A stretch of DNA of 62,217 nt from Caulobacter endophyticus (GTDB taxonomy: Bacteria; Pseudomonadota; Alphaproteobacteria; Caulobacterales; Caulobacteraceae): contig NZ_QDKQ01000074.1 of NCBI RefSeq assembly GCF_003116815.1, forward strand, positions 1 through 62,217, read 5' to 3'. Shown here piece after piece: positions 15,940 to 27,232 of the stretch. The notes beneath the pieces are model-generated. The model was not told where the DNA came from. It made no database searches and saw nothing but the letters and a program-made list of their open reading frames with translations. The first letter of the stretch is position 1, and the number at the start of each line of letters is the position of its first letter. A program made the translations under genes and the position numbers.

Positions 15940-18801
15940 TTAGAACTTGGCCTTCACCGCCACGTAGAAGCGGCGACCGAGCACGTCGTAGGTCGACGGA
16001 TCGGTGTTGGCCTGCACGTAAGAGGTGAAGTACGGCGGCTGCTTGTCGGTCAGGTTGGTGACGCCGCCCCGGATCGAGTAGGTATCGCTGATCTGCCAGC
16101 TGCCGTTCAGGTCGAGGTAGTCGACGGCGCCGATCTTCTCGGAGGCGTCGGCGGCGTCGACCATGTCGCCGATGTGGCGCCAGCGCACGCCCAGGTCCAC
16201 CGGACCAAGCACCCAGCTGGCCGAGGCCGCGAACTTCCACTCGGGGTGGGAGACGGCGACCGAGCTGATCGAGGTGTTGCCGATGGTGCCCTTCAGTTCC
16301 TGGAACTCTTCGCCGGCCAGGCTCTGGACCTTGAAGCTGTCGAGGTAGTTGCCCACCAGGTTGAACTTCAGCGAACCGTACTTGTCGTCGAGGCCGACCG
16401 CGCCCAGGCCGAAGGCCCAGTCCGCCTGGAAGTCGACGCCCGTGGTCTTGTAGCGGGCCAGGTTCAGGTTGGTCAGGGTGAGAGTGTCGATCTCGCCCGT
16501 CGAGCTGTTGCGCGAGAACAGGCTGCAATAGTAGGCGCTGTTGGCGTCGCCATTGTAGCACTTGTCCAGCACGGTCGAGGCGTCGATGGTGCCGATCGCG
16601 TCCTTGATGTCGATCGAGTAGTAGTCGACCGACAGCGACAGGCGCTCGAACAGCGGGTTTTCGAAGCGCGGGGTCCAGACGAAGCCGACGTTGTAGGTGT
16701 TGGCCGTCTCTTCCTTAAGGTCCGGGTTGCCGCCGGTGAGGGCGTTCACCTGGCTGTTGGTGTAGGTGTAGCTGTCGATGATCGCCGACGGCACGCCTTG
16801 CGCCAGGCATTGCGTGCGCACGGCGGCGGCGTTGGCGCCGGTCGTCCGGTAGCTGCTGTTGTAGGCGCAGGGGTCTTCGCTGATCGACGGATAGTCCTGG
16901 TTCTGCGGCGAGTAGAGTTCGCCGATCGACGGGGCGCGGACGGCGCGCTGGTAGCCGCCGCGGATGCGGAAGCCGTCGACCACCTCCCAGTCGCCGTCGA
17001 CCTTGTAGGCGCCGACGGTGCCGATGGTCTCGTAGTCCGACATGCGGTAGCCGGCGTCGAGGTTCAGCGACTTGACGAACGGCAGGTCCTTGAGGACCGG
17101 CACCAGGATTTCGCCGTACAGTTCGTAAACGTCGCTCGAGGCGTTGATGGCGTCGGAAGCGTTGAAGCCGACGACGTCGCCGGTCGAGAGCAGGCTGTCA
17201 GGCACGTACTGGAAGCTGTCGAACTTGTAGTCCGCGCCCCAGGCGCCGCGCACTTCACCGGCCGGCAGGTTGAAAAGGCCGCCCTGGAAGTTCAGCTCGA
17301 CCATGCGCTGTTCGGCGGCGGTCCAGTTCTTGGTCGTGCGCGAGATATACGAGCGGCACGAGTCCGAAAGGGCGTTGTTGCCAAAGGGATCGTAACCGCC
17401 GTCGCAGATGCTGGCGCCGCCGTCGGCCGCGTCCAGCAGGGTCTGCACCGCCGAGTGGCTGACGTTGCCCGACTGGGTCTCGTTCTGCTCCGAGCGGCCG
17501 AACGAGGCGTAGAGGTCGTAGGTCCAGTCCTTGAAGCCGGTCGCGCCGCGCACGCCGCCGGCCAGCTGGAAGACGTTGAAGGTCGTTTCCGACAGACGGG
17601 CGCCGACGTCGGTGAAGCGCTTACGCAGCAGGAAGTCGGCGGTCGGGTCCGCGCGGCTCGCCAGGATGCTCGACAGGTCTTCGGGGATGAAGGGGTTGGT
17701 CACCGGCACGCTGAAGCCTGTCGAGGTCGCGGCGGGCGCCGGCGCCAGGATGGTGCGCGAGTCGTAGTGGGTGAAGTTGAACGAGCCGTAGACCTCGGCG
17801 TGCTCGTTGATCTCGTACTCGGTGGCCGCATAGGCCGAGTAGCGGGTCAGGGGCAGCTGCAGCAGGTTCAGGGCGCCGGTGTTGTAGGTGCCGTTGACCG
17901 GGATCGTCGAGTAGTCGATCGCGTCCGAGCCGGTGTAGTTGACGCCGTTGTAGAACAGCGTGCCGTCGTTGTTGAAGCCGAGGTTCGACGAGGCGCTGAC
18001 CGTGCCGTTGGCGTAGCCGTACTTGGAGAACACGGCGTCGATGGCCGCTTGGGTCGGCAGGTTCGTGCCGGTGGCGTCATAGCGGCCGTACGGGGTGGTC
18101 GACGAGGCGCCCGAGATTTTCGCGAAATCGCGGGCGGCGTTGTAGACCTCGCCGCGCTGCGAATAGCTGACCGAGAACACGGCGTGGCCCTTGTCCTCGG
18201 CGTACTTGCCGCCGGCGGTCAGGCTGAGCGAGCTTTCCTTGCCGTCGCCCTGCTCGGTGACGCCGTACTGGGCGTCCATCTGCAGGCCGGTGAAGTTCCT
18301 GTTGAGCTTGAAGTTGACCACGCCCGACAGGGCGTCCGAGCCGTAGGTCGCCGAAGCGCCGCCCGAGATCACCTCGATGTTCTGGATCAGGGCCGAGGGG
18401 ATGATGTTGACGTCGACCGTGCCGTCCGAGTTGGACGGAACCACGCGATGGCCGTCGATCAGCACCATGGTGCGCTGGGTCCCCAGACCGCGCAGGTCGA
18501 TGTTGGCCTGGCCGCCGTTCGACGGGTTGTTCGAGGTCGACGACACCGCCGGCACGAACTGCGGCATCTGGTTGAGCAGGGTGTCGACCGTGACCGAACC
18601 GGTCTTCTCGATCGCTTCCTGGCCCATCGTGACGATCGGGCTGTTGGAGACGTAGTCGCGGCGCGCGATGCGCGAGCCGGTGACAACCACTTCCTCCACG
18701 GCGGCCGCGTCGTCGGTCGTCTGGGCCTGCGCCAGCACCGGCGCGGCCGTCAGGGCGATGACGAGCGCGGAGGCGCTCAGCAGATAGGTATTTCTAGCCA
18801 T
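15940..18801 (-). CDS. TonB-dependent outer-membrane receptor
   Basis: A 953-residue receptor. It has a signal peptide (about 1-25), a TonB-box-like EEVVVTGSR at about 36-44, a plug domain with NIDLRGLG and VVPSNSDGTVDVN, then a barrel closing in RRFYVAVKAKF. GGGGA sits before the ATG. It converges on the S9 peptidase gene. It is of the group often placed beside peptidases and may take up peptides or glycopeptides released by that enzyme. The substrate is not readable from sequence. Confidence 0.88.
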   Translation of the reverse strand: MARNTYLLSASALVIALTAAPVLAQAQTTDDAAAVEEVVVTGSRIARRDYVSNSPIVTMGQEAIEKTGSVTVDTLLNQMPQFVPAVSSTSNNPSNGGQANIDLRGLGTQRTMVLIDGHRVVPSNSDGTVDVNIIPSALIQNIEVISGGASATYGSDALSGVVNFKLNRNFTGLQMDAQYGVTEQGDGKESSLSLTAGGKYAEDKGHAVFSVSYSQRGEVYNAARDFAKISGASSTTPYGRYDATGTNLPTQAAIDAVFSKYGYANGTVSASSNLGFNNDGTLFYNGVNYTGSDAIDYSTIPVNGTYNTGALNLLQLPLTRYSAYAATEYEINEHAEVYGSFNFTHYDSRTILAPAPAATSTGFSVPVTNPFIPEDLSSILASRADPTADFLLRKRFTDVGARLSETTFNVFQLAGGVRGATGFKDWTYDLYASFGRSEQNETQSGNVSHSAVQTLLDAADGGASICDGGYDPFGNNALSDSCRSYISRTTKNWTAAEQRMVELNFQGGLFNLPAGEVRGAWGADYKFDSFQYVPDSLLSTGDVVGFNASDAINASSDVYELYGEILVPVLKDLPFVKSLNLDAGYRMSDYETIGTVGAYKVDGDWEVVDGFRIRGGYQRAVRAPSIGELYSPQNQDYPSISEDPCAYNSSYRTTGANAAAVRTQCLAQGVPSAIIDSYTYTNSQVNALTGGNPDLKEETANTYNVGFVWTPRFENPLFERLSLSVDYYSIDIKDAIGTIDASTVLDKCYNGDANSAYYCSLFSRNSSTGEIDTLTLTNLNLARYKTTGVDFQADWAFGLGAVGLDDKYGSLKFNLVGNYLDSFKVQSLAGEEFQELKGTIGNTSISSVAVSHPEWKFAASASWVLGPVDLGVRWRHIGDMVDAADASEKIGAVDYLDLNGSWQISDTYSIRGGVTNLTDKQPPYFTSYVQANTDPSTYDVLGRRFYVAVKAKF

Positions 18802-19146
18802 TCATAGTCCCCAGTATTCGCCAAGGCTTCGCAGCCAAGGCCATTGAGGCGGAATAAAATTTCGCCGTGGGGCAGGGATGGGCGGGGTTTGTTTCGTGAT
18901 TGTGAGGTGAAAGTTCTGTAACGTTCCGATGAATTACAAGAGCGGCGGAATGCGAGTTGCGTCAAACCGTATGCCGGCGACTTTCAGTGAAATCGGATAT
19001 CGGCAGGAAATCTGGCGCGCTGCTTTTGAAGCAAATCGCCGTTTTGTGTTGACCTTGTCGCAAACTGACCGCGTGGCCGGGGGGACACACCCCGTGTTCG
19101 TCTTTCGCCATGGCGGCGGCGGCGCCCAAACTGTAGTCTTCCGGCC
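18802..19146. other. 345-base divergent intergenic region
   Basis: This holds the promoters of the second receptor (minus) and of fdhD (plus). No convincing gene is seen. An imperfect palindrome GGCGGAAT-AAA-ATTTCGCC at 18848-18866 lies about 50 bases before the receptor start and could be its operator. A TTGACC at 19049-19054 is a possible -35 for fdhD, but no clear -10 follows. Confidence 0.4.
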
Positions 19147-19961
19147 ATGTCCGATGCTTCCGCCCGCCTCCGATCCGCCCTGGAATGGCGCGCGCCGGGG
19201 CGCGCTGCGCCGACCGACCGCTGGACCCCCCAGGAAACAGCCGTCGGTCTGTCGTTCGATGGTCGTCCCCACACCGTGCTGATGGCTACGCCGGCCCAGG
19301 TCGAGGACCTGGCGCGGGGCTTCACCATCACCGAGGGCGTCGCCCGCGCCGATGAGATCGTCTCGGTCGAGGCGCGTACCGAGGATCTGGGCATCCTGGT
19401 CGACGTGCGCCTTTCCGAAGGCGTGGTCCGCCGCAAGGCCCGTCCGCGCAATCTCGAAGGCCGCTCCAGCTGCGGGCTGTGCGGCGTGCAGCGTCTGGCC
19501 GACGCCGTGCGGCCCCTGCCGCCGGCCGTCGAGGGCGTGCGCGTCGGCCACGCGGCGGTGCCGGCCGCGCTGGCCAATCTCGAAGCCGCCCAGGCCCTGG
19601 GCCGCAGCACCCGCGCCACCCACGCGGCGGCCTTCTGCGACGCGGACGGCCGGGTATTGCTGCTGACCGAGGACGTCGGCCGCCACAACGCACTCGACAA
19701 GTTGGCCGGGGCCATGGCCCGCGAGCGTCGCGACGCCGGCGACGGCTTCGTGCTGGTGACCAGTCGCTGCTCGTTCGAGATGGTCGAGAAGGCCGTGCGC
19801 ATGGGCGCCGGCATGATAGTCGCCGTCTCAGCCCCTACCGACCTGGCCGTGCGGAGGGCCGAGGAAGCGGGCCTGACCCTGGTGGCCCTGGCCCGGGCCG
19901 ACGGCCACATGGTGTTTTCCCGTCCCGACCGCCTGGTCGAGGCGGCGCTGGAGGTAGCGTA

Positions 19962-19962
<1 letters not shown>
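19147..19962 (+). CDS. fdhD: FdhD, formate dehydrogenase accessory sulfurtransferase
   Basis: A 271-residue FdhD. It carries the CxxC sulfur-transfer pair C109/C112 (SSCGLCG) and the conserved VGRHNALDK, TSRCSFEMV and ADGHMVFSRP blocks. FdhD passes sulfur from the cysteine desulfurase to the bis-MGD molybdenum cofactor so that formate-dehydrogenase-type enzymes become active. The stop codon shares one base with the start of the next gene, itself a molybdoenzyme and the likely client. Confidence 0.95.
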
Positions 19963-22256
<2,294 letters not shown>

Positions 22257-22307
22257 CTGAGGGCCGCTGATCCACGCCCGGCGGTGTCCGCAAGGACGGG
22301 GAGCAGG

Positions 22308-23471
22308 GTGCTGGAACAGGGACTTCAGGCGCGGGTCGTTGAGGCCGCCGAGCTGAACGCCGCCGAGCGCGCGCGCTGGAACGCCTTGCGCGCCGCCGAG
22401 CCGGTGCTGGGCGGTCCGTACTTCGATCTCCGCTATATCGAGGCCGCCGCCGCCTGCGCGCCGGGCTCACGAATCGCCGTGCTGGAGCGCGGCGGCCGCA
22501 TCGTCGGCTTCCTGCCGTTCCAGCGTCGCGGCTCGTCGATCCAGCCGCTGGGCGCGCCGATGAGCGATTTCCACGGCCTGATCGCCGAGCCCGAGGTCTG
22601 CCTGCCGGCCGTCCTGGCCCTGCTGGGCGCCGAGCGCATGCGGGTCAGCGGCCTGGTTTCGCCCCAGCCGCTTGCCGAACTTTCCGTGCGCTACGCCATG
22701 GCGGCCGACCTGACCGGCGGCTTCGAGGCCTATCAGGCCACCCGGAGCTCGGCTTTCCTGAAGGACAAGCGTCGTCGCGCCCGCGCCCTGGAGCGTGACC
22801 ACGGCGAAATGGTCTTCACCTTCGAGCGTCCGGCCCTGGATCTGCTGGCCTGGCTTGTGGCCCAGAAGCGCGCCCAGATCCGCCGTACGCACCAGCACGA
22901 CATCTTCGCCTGCGGCTGGACCATCGAGCTGCTGAACCGCCTGGCGGAATCCGACGCCGAGGATTTCGGCCTGCGTCTGGCCGTGCTGCGCGCCGGCGGA
23001 ACGATCGTGGCGGCCGAGCTGGGCCTGACCGCCGGCGATCGCCATCACCTGTGGTTCCCGATCTACGACCCGGCCTTCGCACGCTATTCGCCTGGCGCGC
23101 TGATGACGCTGGAAACCCTGCGCGCGGCCGCCGAGCGCGGGATCGCCCGCGTCGACTTCGGACCCAGCGAGGAAGCCTACAAGGAAGACTTCGCCGTGCC
23201 GATGGAGCCGGTGCTGGAGGGCACGGTGGCCATGCGGCCGTCGCTGATGACCCACCTGCGCGGCGCGCCCGGCGCCGACCGTATCGACGAGGTCGGCAAG
23301 CGCCTGGCCCGCCGTTTGGACCGCATCGCCGCCTGCGAGCCCGGCCTTATGGGTCAGGTCAAGGGCGGCGCCAGTTTCGTCACCGGCCTGGGCCGGCGCC
23401 ATCCGGCCGTCGGAGCCGGGATCGGCGTCGGCATCGGCCTTGGCTTGAGTCTCGGCCTGTTGGCCGACTGA
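22308..23471 (+). CDS. CelD/FemAB-like GNAT acetyltransferase
   Basis: A 387-residue protein of the CelD/BcsL acetyltransferase type, with two GNAT-like halves. The second holds LWFPIYDPAFARYSPGALMTLETL and VDFGPSEEAYKEDF. Such enzymes acylate polysaccharides or amino sugars. The C-terminus ends in a glycine-rich hydrophobic run (VGAGIGVGIGLGLSLGLL) that may touch the membrane. The GTG at 22308 is preferred for its GGGGAG site; GTG at 22284 would add eight residues. The next gene, a JmjC-like oxygenase 13 bases on, probably shares the operon. Confidence 0.75.
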   Translation: MLEQGLQARVVEAAELNAAERARWNALRAAEPVLGGPYFDLRYIEAAAACAPGSRIAVLERGGRIVGFLPFQRRGSSIQPLGAPMSDFHGLIAEPEVCLPAVLALLGAERMRVSGLVSPQPLAELSVRYAMAADLTGGFEAYQATRSSAFLKDKRRRARALERDHGEMVFTFERPALDLLAWLVAQKRAQIRRTHQHDIFACGWTIELLNRLAESDAEDFGLRLAVLRAGGTIVAAELGLTAGDRHHLWFPIYDPAFARYSPGALMTLETLRAAAERGIARVDFGPSEEAYKEDFAVPMEPVLEGTVAMRPSLMTHLRGAPGADRIDEVGKRLARRLDRIAACEPGLMGQVKGGASFVTGLGRRHPAVGAGIGVGIGLGLSLGLLAD

Positions 23472-23484
23472 GGGAGGACTACGC

Positions 23485-24390
23485 ATGACCCGTCTCGTCG
23501 CGCCCTGGTCGGACGACCAGATCAAGGGCTTCCGCAAGAGCCCGATCACCTTCCGCCACAACCTGGCCGAATCCGGACTGTTCGACGACGACGCCCTGGC
23601 GCGCCTGCTCGACGCCTATCCGGCCGAACTCTACGACATCAACCTGTTCGACTTCGACGCCGACGGGCAGGCCACCATGCGCACGGGCGCTCGGGGCCGC
23701 CTGCCGGGCCGCGAGGTGCTGGAAGGTGTCAAGGAAGGCCGCATCTGGGTGCAGCTGCGCCGGGCCGAGGCCTGGTATCCGGCGCTGACCCCGCTGATGA
23801 AGCAGGCCTTCGACGAGATCGGCGGACAGGCGAGGGGCTTTTCACCTGTCCAGCTGAACGGCCAGCTGATCATGTCGGCCCCCGGCGCCAAGGTGCCGTT
23901 CCACGCCGACGCCCCGGGCGTGATCCTGTTCCACCTGCGGGGCCGCAAGCGGATCTGGATCTATCCGGTGGACGAGGCGCACATGCCCCAGCAGGGCATG
24001 GAGAACATCATGCTCAAGCAGCAGACCGAAGACCTGCCGTATCGCCGCGACATGGATGCGGCCGCGGCGGTGTTCGACCTGGAGCCCGGCATGGCGGCCA
24101 GCTGGCCGCTGCACGCGCCGCACCGGATCGAGAACCTGGGCACCTTCAACGTTTCGCTGTCGGTGGACTACCAGACCTGGGGCTCGCGCCTGACCAACGG
24201 CGCGCACTTCGCCAACGGCGTGCTGCGCCGCTGGGGCCTGCCGGTCGCGGCCATGGACAAGACGCCGATGACCGCGCGCGCGGCCCTGTGGGCGGCTTCG
24301 CTCGGCCTCAAGCGGATGCGGCTGGTCGAGGATCGGATCAAGGACTTCGAGCGCAGCTTCGAGATCGGCGACACCCAGAAGGCGGCCTGA
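23485..24390 (+). CDS. JmjC/cupin-like Fe(II) oxygenase family protein
   Basis: A 301-residue protein with a cupin-type core: FHADAPGVILFHLRGRKRIW supplies an H140-x-D142 pair, and WPLHAPHRIENLG supplies the distal His (H210 or H213). These match the two-His-one-carboxylate site of JmjC-like 2-oxoglutarate oxygenases. A GGGAGG site precedes the ATG. It follows a CelD-like acetyltransferase, so both may modify the same cell-surface product. The substrate is unknown. Confidence 0.75.
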   Translation: MTRLVAPWSDDQIKGFRKSPITFRHNLAESGLFDDDALARLLDAYPAELYDINLFDFDADGQATMRTGARGRLPGREVLEGVKEGRIWVQLRRAEAWYPALTPLMKQAFDEIGGQARGFSPVQLNGQLIMSAPGAKVPFHADAPGVILFHLRGRKRIWIYPVDEAHMPQQGMENIMLKQQTEDLPYRRDMDAAAAVFDLEPGMAASWPLHAPHRIENLGTFNVSLSVDYQTWGSRLTNGAHFANGVLRRWGLPVAAMDKTPMTARAALWAASLGLKRMRLVEDRIKDFERSFEIGDTQKAA

Positions 24391-24493
24391 CCGGGTTCGT
24401 GACAACAGCGTCATGACCTCGAATTAAGTCGTGTGGTGCGGCTCGTCCGACTAGCGTTCCCTCAACGCAACGCCATCCGAGGGGACTAAAAAG

Positions 24494-25333
24494 ATGCGCG
24501 CACTCATCAGCCTGGCCGCCAGCGCGGCCGCTCTGGGCCTGGCCGGCGCGGCCGCCGCCGAGCCGTCCGTGAAGATCAAGGACGCCGTCGCTCGCGTCAC
24601 CATCATTCCCGAAGCCCGCAGCGACGTGAAGGTCGAGTTCCTGACCACCAACGGCCGCCTGCCGCTGGAGGTCCGCAAGGTCGGCGGCCAGACGATCATC
24701 GACGGCGACCTGCGCCTCAAGCGCATCCAGAGCTGCAACGGCCGGGGCGAGGGCGCCTCTGTAAAGGTGCGTGACCTGGGCGAGGTGCGCTGGCAGGACA
24801 TTCCGCAGATCGCCATCCGCGTGCCGATGAACGTCTCGGTGGGCGCCTCGGGCGCGGTCTATGGCAGCGTCGGTCGCAGCGACAGCGTGGAGCTGGCTAA
24901 CGCAGGCTGCGGCGACTGGACGGTGGCCAACACCAGGGGCAAGCTGGAGATCAGCCTGGCCGGTTCGGGCGACACCAAGGCCGGCAACGCCGCCAAGGCC
25001 GAGATCAACCTGGCCGGGGCCGGCGACATCAGCCTGCAGGAAGTGTCGGACCTGGAAGTGTCGATCGCCGGTTCGGGCGACGTACGGGCCGCCGCCCTGC
25101 GCGGGGGCGACATAGACGTCAGCATCGCCGGCTCGGGCGGGGTCAAGGTCGCCGGCGGCCGCGCTCGCGACATAGACGTCAGCATCATGGGTTCGGGCGG
25201 AGTGAACTTCGGCGGCGAGGCCGACCGGGTGTCGCTGTCGGTGGCCGGCTCGGGCGATATCCGCGTCGCCAAGGTCAACGGCCCGGTCAAGAAGTCGGCC
25301 GTGGGCTCGGGCAACATCTACATCGGCCAGTGA
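24494..25333 (+). CDS. Secreted GIN-domain (DUF2807) repeat protein
   Basis: A 279-residue exported protein with a signal peptide (about 1-22) and a GIN/DUF2807-type right-handed beta structure. From residue 156 on, a core of (A/M)GSG(D/G) recurs seven times at 18-20 residue steps (positions 156, 174, 192, 212, 232, 251, 270), as in a regular coil. Two cysteines (81 and 139) could form a disulfide. The function of the family is unknown; members are periplasmic or outer-membrane-associated. A strong terminator follows. Confidence 0.8.
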   Translation: MRALISLAASAAALGLAGAAAAEPSVKIKDAVARVTIIPEARSDVKVEFLTTNGRLPLEVRKVGGQTIIDGDLRLKRIQSCNGRGEGASVKVRDLGEVRWQDIPQIAIRVPMNVSVGASGAVYGSVGRSDSVELANAGCGDWTVANTRGKLEISLAGSGDTKAGNAAKAEINLAGAGDISLQEVSDLEVSIAGSGDVRAAALRGGDIDVSIAGSGGVKVAGGRARDIDVSIMGSGGVNFGGEADRVSLSVAGSGDIRVAKVNGPVKKSAVGSGNIYIGQ

Positions 25334-25393
25334 GCCGCTAGGCCCTGGGAGTGCGGCCGCGGTTCGGCGCACACAGGTACATATATAAAGAGA

Positions 25394-25434
25394 ACGCCCC
25401 CGGAGCTTTCGCTTCGGGGGCGTCTTGCTTTTCG
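25394..25434 (+). terminator. Rho-independent terminator
   Basis: A 13-bp stem (ACGCCCCCGGAGC at 25394-25406 with its near-complement ending at 25423, 4-base loop) is followed by CTTGCTTTTC. It ends the GIN-domain gene. Confidence 0.85.
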
Positions 25435-25436
25435 TC

Positions 25437-25514
25437 GGGACCCGCCAGGGTAGGAGGGGGAGGGCGGGTCCCTTGAAAGGCTGCCTGCGGCCTTCCGGTG
25501 GGCGCCGGAAGGCC
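25437..25514 (-). terminator. Two hairpins downstream of the outer-membrane protein gene
   Basis: GGCCTTCCGG with CCGGAAGGCC (25489-25498 and 25505-25514, 6-base loop) and GGGACCCGCC with GGCGGGTCCC (25437-25446 and 25463-25472) lie just past the minus-strand gene's stop. Neither has a T-tract. Confidence 0.55.
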
Positions 25515-25527
25515 AGGGCTGCGGTTC

Positions 25528-26283
25528 TTAGCGAACCAGGAAGCCGAACAGGTCGCTGCCGGTGGCCAGGTCGGCGCCAGCGGCGTTGCGGGCCTTCAGG
25601 CTGCCACCGAAGGTGTAGCGCAGGCCAACCTTCACGGCGTCCGACTTCAGGTCGGCCAGGTCGTCGGCTTCGCTGTGGGTGTACTTGGCGAAGGTCGACC
25701 AGCCGGTGTTGGCGAACTTGTATTCGCCGCCGACGTTGATGTCCCAGATGTCGGCGTCGACGAGACCGTCAACGTTCGACCAGCCGAGGCCAGCGTCCAG
25801 ACGGAAGTCGTCCGAGACGAAGTAGTTGGCGCCGGCGCGGACGGTCCACAGGTCGGCGTCCAGGTCGTTCGACTGACCGTAGGCGGCCAGACCCGTCAGG
25901 GTCACGTTGCCCAGGTACTTCTGGGCTTCGCCGCCGACGGCCCACAGGGTGTCGTTCGACGGACGGGCCAGGGCGGTGAAGCCGCCGATGCGCAGGCCGT
26001 TGCCGACGACGGTCGTGGCGTGCACGGCGCCGGTGGCGACGGTGCGTTGCGAGACGTCGCTGTCGGCGATCGAGACGTCGGCGGCGCCGGTGATCGTCCA
26101 CGAACCGGTCGGGATGGCGACCGAGCCGTCGATGACGACCGAGGTGCCGTCGGCGTCGCCGACGTTGGTGTCGAGGTTGGTGTAGTCAACGGCGGCGCCG
26201 ACCGAACCGATGTTCTGGGCGAAGGCGGGAGCCGAGACGGCGAAGGCCAGCACGGCGGCGGCGGCGAACAGTTGGGTCTTCAT
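25528..26283 (-). CDS. Outer-membrane beta-barrel (porin-like) protein
   Basis: A 251-residue exported protein. Its signal peptide is MKTQLFAAAAVLAFAVSAPAFA. Amphipathic strands with alternating aromatic and small residues follow (for example WTVRAGANYFVSDDFRLDAGLG, INVGGEYKFA, VKVGLRYTFGG). It looks like a small porin-type barrel, although the final strand is not at the very C-terminus and about 20 more residues follow. The gene is transcribed away from the ribosomal cluster. The specific substrate is unknown. Confidence 0.7.
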   Translation of the reverse strand: MKTQLFAAAAVLAFAVSAPAFAQNIGSVGAAVDYTNLDTNVGDADGTSVVIDGSVAIPTGSWTITGAADVSIADSDVSQRTVATGAVHATTVVGNGLRIGGFTALARPSNDTLWAVGGEAQKYLGNVTLTGLAAYGQSNDLDADLWTVRAGANYFVSDDFRLDAGLGWSNVDGLVDADIWDINVGGEYKFANTGWSTFAKYTHSEADDLADLKSDAVKVGLRYTFGGSLKARNAAGADLATGSDLFGFLVR

Positions 26284-26438
26284 AGTGGGTAATCCCCTTA
26301 CTCATGTGGTCTCGACGACGGGCGGTCGTTTTGGGGAGGGCCTCCCTTTCGTCGAGCGGGGCGGATCTATGAAGGTTCGATGACGGCCGCAAGGCTCTGC
26401 CGGAGCGTTAGAGGCTGCATGGTGCGCAAATACTACAC

Positions 26439-26466
26439 TTGCAGGAACGAATTCGGTGTCTATACG
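26439..26466 (+). promoter_or_regulatory. Candidate upstream promoter of the S10 operon
   Basis: TTGCAG and TATACG are separated by 16 bases. The predicted transcript start near 26473 would place the boxA-like motif at 26517 in the early leader. Confidence 0.35.
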
Positions 26467-26516
26467 CGCGGGTCGCGCACAAAGATTGTGTCGAACTAGC
26501 GTCTTGCGGTGAACAT

Positions 26517-26528
26517 TGCTCTTTGAAG
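26517..26528 (+). promoter_or_regulatory. boxA-like antitermination motif
   Basis: TGCTCTTTGAAG matches E. coli boxA (TGCTCTTTAACA) at 9 of 12 positions. NusB with S10 (NusE) binds boxA RNA, and S10 is the first protein of this operon, so feedback is possible. Confidence 0.45.
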
Positions 26529-26624
26529 ACGTGTTTCGGCCACATCTGTTAAGGGCTGCTTGCCGGCCGGCGCGGGGCGTTAAGCGCCGTTAAGGATGCC
26601 TCAACGAAACCCCGCCCGAACCGC

Positions 26625-26653
26625 TTGACGAAACCGATTCAGATACGTAAAAG
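26625..26653 (+). promoter_or_regulatory. Candidate main promoter of the S10 operon
   Basis: TTGACG is separated by 17 bases from TAAAAG. The -35 is near consensus and the -10 is weaker. It would give a leader of about 250 bases. Confidence 0.45.
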
Positions 26654-26721
26654 CGCCCTTCTGTTGGACCGGCTGTGAGCTCTAGGGCTCAAACGCGGTT
26701 CGCAAGCGACCCGTAACCAGG

Positions 26722-26760
26722 CGTCCTTCTCATCCAGAGGAGGGTTCTCCTCGGAGGACG
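26722..26760 (+). promoter_or_regulatory. Nested stem-loop in the rpsJ leader
   Basis: The outer stem is CGTCCT (26722-26727) with AGGACG (26755-26760). The inner stem is GAGGAG (26737-26742) with CTCCTC (26747-26752) and a GGTT loop. It is a candidate ribosomal-protein (L4-type) autoregulatory structure by position only. Confidence 0.4.
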
Positions 26761-26855
26761 GCGTGGTTGCGGATCACCGGCCCTCGCAGGCGACTGCGTG
26801 GGCCAATTTGTTTTGCGGACGCTGCGTTCGGAGTTCTCGAAAGAGGAGTCCGGGT

Positions 26856-26867
26856 TGGTCTTTGAAA
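26856..26867 (+). promoter_or_regulatory. Second boxA-like motif close to rpsJ
   Basis: TGGTCTTTGAAA matches E. coli boxA at 9 of 12 positions and lies 43 bases before the rpsJ start, inside the leader from either candidate promoter. Confidence 0.35.
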
Positions 26868-26909
26868 TGGTTCGAGACGCGGGCGCAGCCCACTAGGAAA
26901 CCGAGCGAT

Positions 26910-27218
<309 letters not shown>

Positions 27219-27232
27219 GGAGGGCCGAACTG

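Larger units (their letters stand above)
26284..26909. other. 626-base leader and promoter region before rpsJ
   Basis: No protein gene is convincing here. The left part must carry the minus-strand porin-like gene's promoter. The remainder is the S10 operon regulatory region: two candidate promoters (26439-26466 and 26625-26653), two boxA-like motifs and a nested stem-loop, listed separately. The tuf gene that commonly precedes rpsJ in bacteria is absent. Confidence 0.6.

Noticed and set aside
16174..18807. Long plus-strand open frame opposite the second receptor
   Set aside because: It is the shadow of the minus-strand receptor; high third-position GC keeps antisense frames open.
26763..26909. 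N-terminal extension of rpsJ from an upstream GTG
   Set aside because: It would add 49 residues unlike any S10 and would consume the leader hairpin and boxA-like region. ATG at 26910 gives the standard length.
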